Part shown: one piece after another, positions 57,569 through 64,000 of the stretch
Position numbering within the stretch: position 1 is the first letter of the stretch
How the letters are laid out: the number at the start of each line of letters is the position of its first letter
From: Polytrichum commune
Lineage: Eukaryota > Streptophyta > Polytrichopsida > Polytrichales > Polytrichaceae
Assembly: GCA_950295325.1 (NCBI GenBank)
Contig: OX485807.1
Location: 7,256,501 to 7,320,500 of the forward strand
DNA length: 64,000 nt
Direction: 5' to 3'
Notes under the pieces: generated by a model
Told to the model about the DNA's origin: nothing
The model's input: only the letters and a program-made list of their open reading frames with translations
Database searches by the model: none
Made by a program: the position numbers and the translations under genes

Positions 57569-60500
57569 TCACCGGACTAGAAAGAGAATCAATACAAGGA
57601 TTGCCATCGCCAGAATCACCAAGATCAAACATGTCTGTCAATGTCCACACAACCCAGACTGATTAGTCAGTGACTTCATATAAGCTTGAGAGCAGAGAAA
57701 AAAACCAGGCAAGGGCCTTGGTAATATCAACAGTATCAGATTCAATGATCTTGTGGTGCAAGACCTCCCACTAGAGGCTCAACCCTCAGGAAGATCTCCA
57801 TTTAGGATTCCTCTATATGTTTTCAGGATACAAGGTCAAAGGGGCTCAATGTACGACCTATATACAAAATAATTACAAGCCCTCACCAAATCTTGAAATC
57901 CTAAAAAATTAATATTTATGGGTTCAAAAGTTTAGTCAATCCATTATCCTTTTTCCAGGGGAAAAAAAAAATGTACTTATTATACTGATGATCAAACTGC
58001 AAAGTATGTATTTGCATCCAAGGGCACACAACCTATTTGTTTCAACCCTAATCTTCAATAACACTACGGTATTCAACCAATTTAAAAAGTGCACTGGAAG
58101 AATTAAATTAGCTTTAGATAAGGCCCAATTTACATATGTTGAGATTAGCTTATAAGGGAAGTATGTAGCTCAAATACACATTTTTGTATAGTGGCAGGGG
58201 GGAGGGTTTACAATGGTTGTCCCGGACTTTTGGCTTGTGGCTGCCTTCACAAGCTGTCGATTAGCCTGTTCAGTTGCAGCTTCAGCACCCGAGACATTAG
58301 AGTCAATGTCATCTGCTTCCACAAACACAATACAATGAACTCACAAATAAGTCAGGCAGCTCAAAACAAAAGCTCTAAAGTCCATGCAAAACTTAAAAGA
58401 ACTATAGGAGTAATTCTAACAAATCAGTTTGGTTGCACCACGTACCAATCATGTAACCTTGTTCATGCACAAGAACAGCCAAATCCTTGAAAATCTCATT
58501 TACTTCACCAATTTGTGTATGGATTTCTCGAATTCCTTGCTCTCTCTCCTCAATCACCGCCTCATTGTAGACTGTTTCATTCTCTAACTGGATAAATTCC
58601 TGTCTGCACACATACATGACATTTTCCATGAGGAGCCACGATAGATAGGCACAACCCAGAAATTATACCAAAGTAAGATTGTTAGCCCTCATTGTTAGCA
58701 ACAGTGAGTACTGATTACCTAGGTGGTGCACATGCTAGAGTCTGTTCCCATCTTAAAATGGTATTCCCAACAAATGTTGGTTACTTTGATGTTCATTTTG
58801 CATCGCTTAGCTTCTTTCACTGCTGTGAGGAACACCTTAACAAACATCTGCTATGTAATAAGAGCACTTGCAATTGTGCCCAAACAATGCGAAAGATTGA
58901 AAAGCTCCAGAATTTGAAGTTCTTAGATAATTGTCCTTACTGCCTTTGAGAGGCGTAGGCTGATCGTTGCTCCTGGCTCTCCTCTGGCACCAACTTTGAA
59001 TCAGCCAAATTTTGGCTGCACACACTCAAGCACATTATATAAGTCTCCAAGAAAAAGATGTAACCTTTTGTTAAAAACAATATGGACATGGATACCTGCA
59101 TGGTTTGAATAGGACCAGCCACCACGAACATTTCCACTTGAGAACAACAGAATTGGATATCTATGTCTTCATTAGATATTTGCAGCCAAATGTCAACTAC
59201 ATGGTGCAACTTCGACCTACATGAATCAGACACCAGCATACTAATGCAGTTACACTATGGTACTTGAGTGAATATATTGAATTACAAAAGAGATGAATAG
59301 TATACCTGGTAGGTGCTGCAGCTGCTGGGACAAACGGAGCATACATTTTTTCCCGTTCTTGGGAAATTTTTTGAGCATTTTGAAACTCTACCAGCACTGA
59401 TTGGAAATCCTTGGCAAGCTTTGCATCACTCACTTTCTTGGTGGCCTGTGATACAAAAATGTTCCTCAGAAACTATGCTATTTGTTACTAATTAATTCAA
59501 ATTATGGAAAACCAGAACATTGAAAAGAATCCAACAAGCAATAAATATCTTGAAAATTGATCCTAAGACCTAATGTCATCCAATCTATCAAAATCTCTTC
59601 AGAAGAAAGTTCGAGGTTGAAGAGGACTCACATTGGCAGGTTTATTGTGGTCATGGTCACTGGCTGCCTTCAGCTTTGACCCTGTCTCCTTTGCGAGTTG
59701 CCCTATTTGCTGCCGTGTCTTGTGCCTGTAAGATAATAGAATATATTGCATACCGCCCAATAAAAAACATGTTCTTGCAACCACTTGCGTTTCAAATCAC
59801 TTGTGATTAGATTGCTCCTTCAATTCCTAGATAAACCAAGACCAACAATCCGACCATCCCACGTTATGTACCAGTCACAGGTCTGGTACTTGACGTGAAC
59901 ACCTCTTGTGAAATACTGAAGGTTCAATAAGAAACTCATGGTAGTGTATGGCTTCACAAATAAACATTAACCAGCCTGTCAGTCCCGGGAAACATTGCAA
60001 CCTGACCTAATAAAGTTGGAAGCACTTATTAATCCGTGCTTCAGCTAGGTTACTACATCCTCACCCAGTCCAACGGTGAAACAGGTGCCTCAAAACCTTC
60101 AAGAACAACTACCACAACACAACAAGCAATGTATGAATCCCTTTCCCCTTCTAAAGCCCTCTTTGCACTACAGCTCAAGTTGAGAGCTCAAAGAAAGGAG
60201 CCTCTCGTTGGCAAAAAGCAGCCTCTTATGCATGCTTGTTCACTCAAATCCACTATATGCTTGAGCTTTTAACTTAAGAGCTTCAACTTTTTACCGGGCC
60301 TACAATCCTTCGATGGCCCCTTGATGGATCCCATGCGGAACAACTACAACAAGATCTTGCTCAATTTTACAAGCTCTCAGTCAAGAACCCTAAGGATTGT
60401 CAAGAGCTTAAGCTCTCATTTTATGGGCCCGAAGCTAAAGGGCTCTCAAGCATTCTTTGGCTTGTCGTGGATGCTCCTTGGTATATCACATCGAGAATAG

Positions 60501-60889
60501 CCACTTTACACTTGCTGAGACTACTGAGAGCTTAAAGATCAATGAAGCTCTCAATTTTTTGAGCATTGGATGAAAGCTTGTCATCTTCAAGTATCAAACT
60601 TCCGAAACCTATTGCAAGTCCAAGATCTCAGCTTGACCTTTACTGTAAAGGGGCTTAGATAGAAACAAGGAATCTAGGTTTGCACAATCAAATTCGGTGT
60701 CAAGGAGGCTTACAGCTTTTCTCGCAGAGCAGGGGTGTCTTTGGCAGTGCCAAGGGAACCAACAAGGCGCTTGAAGCTGGAAACCGCAGTGTTAATCTGG
60801 AACACTCCCAATGCAAGTTCTTGTGTGGAGTCTTGCGGTCGGCGGCGACCCTGAGGAACACCGCCAGCCTCCAGATCCAAGAAACTCAT
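57569..60889 (-). CDS. SYP2: SYP2-class Qa-SNARE (syntaxin, PEP12/SYP22-like)
   Basis: Seven exons on the minus strand: 60889-60714, 59725-59632, 59445-59306, 59015-58941, 58603-58446, 58312-58212, 57634-57569; 810 nt, 269 aa, matching plant SYP22 (268 aa). SYP2 syntaxins drive fusion at the prevacuolar compartment and vacuole. Signatures: N-terminal [10 protein letters not shown]; Habc domain ([40 protein letters not shown]); the linker [10 protein letters not shown]; a SNARE motif from [12 protein letters not shown] through [19 protein letters not shown], with the zero-layer Gln in VHEQG; then [12 protein letters not shown]; a C-terminal membrane anchor [19 protein letters not shown] ending VR-stop. 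The anchor lies on its own 66-bp exon and is only found through phase. Exon 5's 3' end uses ATTG|gtacgt, which restores GYMIDDID. Confidence 0.93.
60158..60655 (+). mobile_element. Intronic MITE family, copy in SYP2 intron 1
   Basis: Matches 34384-34862 block by block: CTCTTATGCATGCTTGTTCA, CTCAAATCCACT, CTTTTTACCGGGCCTA, GATGGCCCCTTGATG, GCATTCTTTGGCTTGTC, GGATGAAAGCTTGT. Ends CCCTCTTTGCACTACAGCTC and GACCTTTACTGTAAAGGGG. It lies antisense to the host gene. Confidence 0.65.
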
Positions 60890-63674
60890 TGCTCCTCACT
60901 GCTTCTCTCCTTGTTTTCAAAAGGTTTTCACCTTGTTTTCAAAGATCGCCAGTCACTCCCTCTTCAAATGTTCGGCGTTGCACACTTTATTAGCAACAGG
61001 TGCACTTCTTCCAAGAAGATATTGTTCTGCTCCCTCTTCTTTTCATAAACGCATGTGTAGGCGTAGGACACACTTGCACATAACCATCATCTGTACAGGC
61101 TCCGTAACAAGCTGCAAATCCCCTGCTCTCCAAACCACACAGCCTTGCCATGCAATCCCTTCACTCTTCTCCAATTTTTACAAATCAACATAGCCCTGCA
61201 ATAACAACAACGAGGCGCTCTTATCCCGTAAGGTAGATGATGTTAAAACCAACACCCTAAAATCTTGCACAATAGGTACATCTAATTCAGAGAGTGTCCA
61301 CCACCGTATCATCAGGCTCCCGTGTTCGATTTGAGTCATCTACTAATATATTTTGAACCCATATAGCTTTTGCACATGAAATTCAAATAAGACATTCTGG
61401 GTGCATTCGAAATCCCTGTCCGTCGCTAAGAAGAATCATTTGAATTTTTTTGAATCTAATGATGATATCCATGCTCAGCGCGCTTAGAGTGACGTTTTTA
61501 GCTCCATCTACCTAGTCAAAATCCAGTCGAAGGCGTCGAATTCTTCTCGAAAACTCTGGGGCGCTATTCCAACCTCCTGTGTATGTTCATAGAGAAATCG
61601 GACAATATCTTCACATGAGGCCACACACATTATTTACACGATCATCCATCTTGCAATCGCAAAGTTAACCAGAGGAACCCTAATCTTCCACTTCAAAACG
61701 ATGACAAGATCATCGAACCAACTGTACAACAAAGATCTCCGAATTCGACAACACTAACCCTTTCCAACCGGGATAATCGAAAATCGGATCCTCAAACGAT
61801 GATCCGCATCCCAAACCTGTAAAGAACACATCCATGCATCCCAGTCCCTTTTTTGCCGGCTACTAGTAGCCACTTTGCTACGGTGGAGTGAATTGATTCC
61901 CACACATATTTAAAAAATTGGACTTTTGCCTTGTAAGGTGCCACCTGCACTCTTTGTGGACATGCATGAGGTGGTGCCAACTAGCTTCACATGGGTGGGT
62001 GGAGTCGTTTAAAAACCGGGACTTGTCTAACCTTCATTATTAGGAGTAGCCAGTGCGTTTCATTATGAGCAGTGGATGGAGCCCATCTTCCCATCCAAGG
62101 GCTCATGTCACCTAGGATTTAGTTGGGTCAGGTGATATAGTCGACACACCGGGGGTCCACCCAGCCAACCCAGCCGATGCGGGCCACCTTGCGGAGCTAG
62201 TGTTGCCCATCTAGGGCGGATGGGACAAGTTCCCATCCAGCACCAGCTCACCAACGTGATCAGGCCAGATAACGGCATCCCATGCACCATGATAGCTACT
62301 CAAGCTCCCTGGTGGGCCCATTGGTTGAAAGTGCATGAAAAAAGTTTCAACATGTAAAGTAGGCTTTCCTCTTAGAAAAACATACACAAGGAATAAAAAA
62401 GTCATGTTTCAACACCTTTCTTTGCCAGGGCTCTAAGGGGTTCATGGTGTCTATGTAAACTCATTCATTGTGAAGATGAAAACGCGAAGAATCATATTTT
62501 AGCTTGTAATTAATTATTTTAAGACGAGTTGACTCCTAAAGTAGAGTAAGAGACCAAATTAATCTAGAGGAGTCAAATTGGAATGAATTGGCCCTCAGTC
62601 TTGTAAAGGAATTTTTTTTACTAGAACCCCTTCATCCATGATGGAATCGATGAGGTTACATGAAGTAGGGCTCAGATTCATGACTTTTATATGCAACCTT
62701 AAATATTTATCTTTTCCCAATTAATTTGTGTGTTGGAGCAGAGAGCCTCGTGTTCACCTCAAGCTTCCAACATGTGGAGTTTGAACATAGGGTAATCACA
62801 TTAGGGCCCAAGACCTAAACTCCTAAAGTCAACCAATCCTATTGGTTGACAGCAACCCTTTTTTTTTAGGCGAAAAATTGCCAGAAAATGATAAATTAAA
62901 GGACACGGTGGCACCTGTGTGTTAATAATTGGGAGGGAATGATGAGGAAATCGCCAAATAACATCCATCATCAGCCCTCATTAGGCCAAATCCCCGCAGC
63001 TGTAGCATGATTGCTAGCCAGTTGCCACCCACCAAATCCGATTCCATGTAAAAGTCCCTCGCCACCTCCCGCCACGAAAACGTCCATGTCTTGCCGCCTT
63101 CCATCCCCTTATTTCAGCTCCCTCACCCCTTACCGTTACTGTACTCTTTAGGGCTCGCCAACATCCTCCGCGTTCATCGCAGTCCGTCGCTCTCCTTCAC
63201 TCGCCTTCTTCGACTTTCATCACTCCCTGTCCTTGCCATTTACTTCCCTTAGATTGATTGCGCGTCGCCAACTCTAAACTCCTAATGCTACTTCTTCACT
63301 TTGCTTCAATGTCTCACCCCTTGCACATCACATCATCTTGAAACCCCGCTACAATTTCGTTTGTGAATTGAATTGTTGAACAATCAGTGTTTGTGAATTG
63401 AATTGTTGCAATGGAGTGGGCTTTGGATTGCGCTGCAATGGACATTGTTGTTTTTTCTGTAGGGTCAGTATATAGTGTCGACACTGAATTCTTTGATGCA
63501 CAACCAATGCTTTGTATGCTTACATGTGTTCTTGTTCATTTCTGTGTTTGCACATTGTGGCTGTGGATTTACTTGCATGAATTGGGTTTACTTGCATCAA
63601 TTCAAGGTTTAGGGTTAGGCTGTGGGCCAATTGGGTTTACTTCCATCAGACAGGGAGGTCCACATTGTGGTTGT
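60890..63674. other. Intergenic, SYP2 upstream region
   Basis: About 2.8 kb. The first few hundred bases include a pyrimidine-rich plus strand (purine-rich on the SYP2 side), as in a 5' leader/promoter. Further out there is no supported gene; the ORF at 63411-63758 runs into simple repeats and has no recognisable domain. CT-rich sequence at 63110-63260 could be the leader of a plus-strand gene beyond the window, which is speculative. Confidence 0.45.
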
Positions 63675-63679
63675 GAGTT

Positions 63680-63747
63680 CACCTGTGGGTTTTGGGTTTT
63701 GGGTTTTGGGTTTTGTGGATCCGTGGGTTTTGGGTTTTGGGTTTTTG
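63680..63747. repeat. GGGTTTT short tandem repeat
   Basis: Two runs of GGGTTTT (about 4 and 3 units), separated by GTGGATCCGT, with GGTTTAGGGTTAGG at 63606-63619 upstream. These resemble telomere-type G-rich repeats but differ from the plant TTTAGGG unit, so I call a simple repeat and not a telomere. Confidence 0.7.
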
Positions 63748-63773
63748 GTTGTGCGTAGATTGTTGCATACCCT

Positions 63774-63975
63774 TGGTCGAAGGGGAGATGATCGCGGCCG
63801 AGGGAGGTGATCGCGGCTTACACTTCGTCGAAGGGGAGGTGATCGCAGCATACACTTCGTCGAAGGGGAGGTGATCGCGGCATACGGACGGTCGAAGGAG
63901 AGGTAACCAGCTTCGAGGGAGGTGATCGCGTCAGCCGAAGGAGGTGGATCGTTGCGGCCGTGGGAGGTCATCATG
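63774..63975. repeat. Minisatellite, ~37-bp unit
   Basis: Imperfect tandem units built on GTCGAAGGGGAGGTGATCGC and GGCATACACTTC, about four to five copies, continuing in more diverged form (GAGGGAGGTGATCGCGTC) towards the window end. ORFs through it are repeat artefacts. Confidence 0.75.
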
Positions 63976-64000
63976 GACGGTCCTACAGAGACTCCTCTTG

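Noticed and set aside
63680-63747. Interstitial telomere
   Set aside because: The repeat is GGGTTTT, not the plant TTTAGGG unit, and is only a few copies long.
63411-63758. 115-codon ORF near the window end
   Set aside because: The second half is translation of the GGGTTTT repeat; the first half has no family resemblance.
1-64000. CRISPR arrays, tRNA, rRNA, bacterial operons, viral genes
   Set aside because: I saw no direct-repeat/spacer pattern, no cloverleaf or ribosomal sequence, and the gene structure is intron-rich eukaryotic throughout. A covariance-model scan would be needed to exclude a tRNA formally.

Overview
The window looks like nuclear DNA of a land plant. It has intron-rich genes with GT-AG splice sites, purine/pyrimidine-rich leaders, many small foldback elements and plant-type families (caleosin, SYP2 syntaxin, a chloroplast-targeted HSP33). 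The resistance-like gene has a soluble protein kinase fused to NB-ARC and LRR. That kinase-NBS-LRR architecture is known from bryophytes, mosses in particular, so a non-seed plant, probably a moss, is the best guess. This is an inference from gene content, not a species call.

Layout. 1-15.4 kb is gene-poor and repeat-rich: dispersed TAGTGT-type elements, a foldback MITE (813-1206), a TIR element carrying a short helix-turn-helix ORF (3179-3810), a 57-bp minisatellite, a hairpin element and a GA-rich minisatellite. 15.4-22.3 kb holds the kinase-NB-ARC-LRR gene (+). Its LRR exon is an array of twenty 144-bp units, cut by two adjacent stop codons after unit 14 and followed by a frameshifted, decaying tail. 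22.3-27.7 kb is intergenic and includes a 1-kb TIR element with an extremely C-rich core.

From 27.7 kb the window is a row of conserved eukaryotic genes whose exons I rebuilt by splice-site phase and family resemblance: caleosin/peroxygenase (-, 6 exons, 245 aa), plastid HSP33 (+, 11 exons, 400 aa), CCDC93 (+, 13 exons, 520 aa), DMC1 meiotic recombinase (-, 14 exons, 340 aa) and a SYP2-class Qa-SNARE (-, 7 exons, 269 aa). CCDC93 and DMC1 converge tail to tail within 1 kb. The genes do not form a pathway; each is an independent transcription unit. Introns host several related MITE copies.

Most notable: (i) the last DMC1 intron is a minor-spliceosome AT-AC intron with near-ideal 5' site, branch point and AC acceptor, and only this splice restores the conserved DMC1 C-terminus; (ii) the LRR array shows recent 144-bp expansion with a nine-unit (1,296 bp) higher-order duplication and a two-base change that makes two stops; (iii) several apparently undescribed small repeat families. 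All exon models come from reading the sequence only, without transcript evidence.
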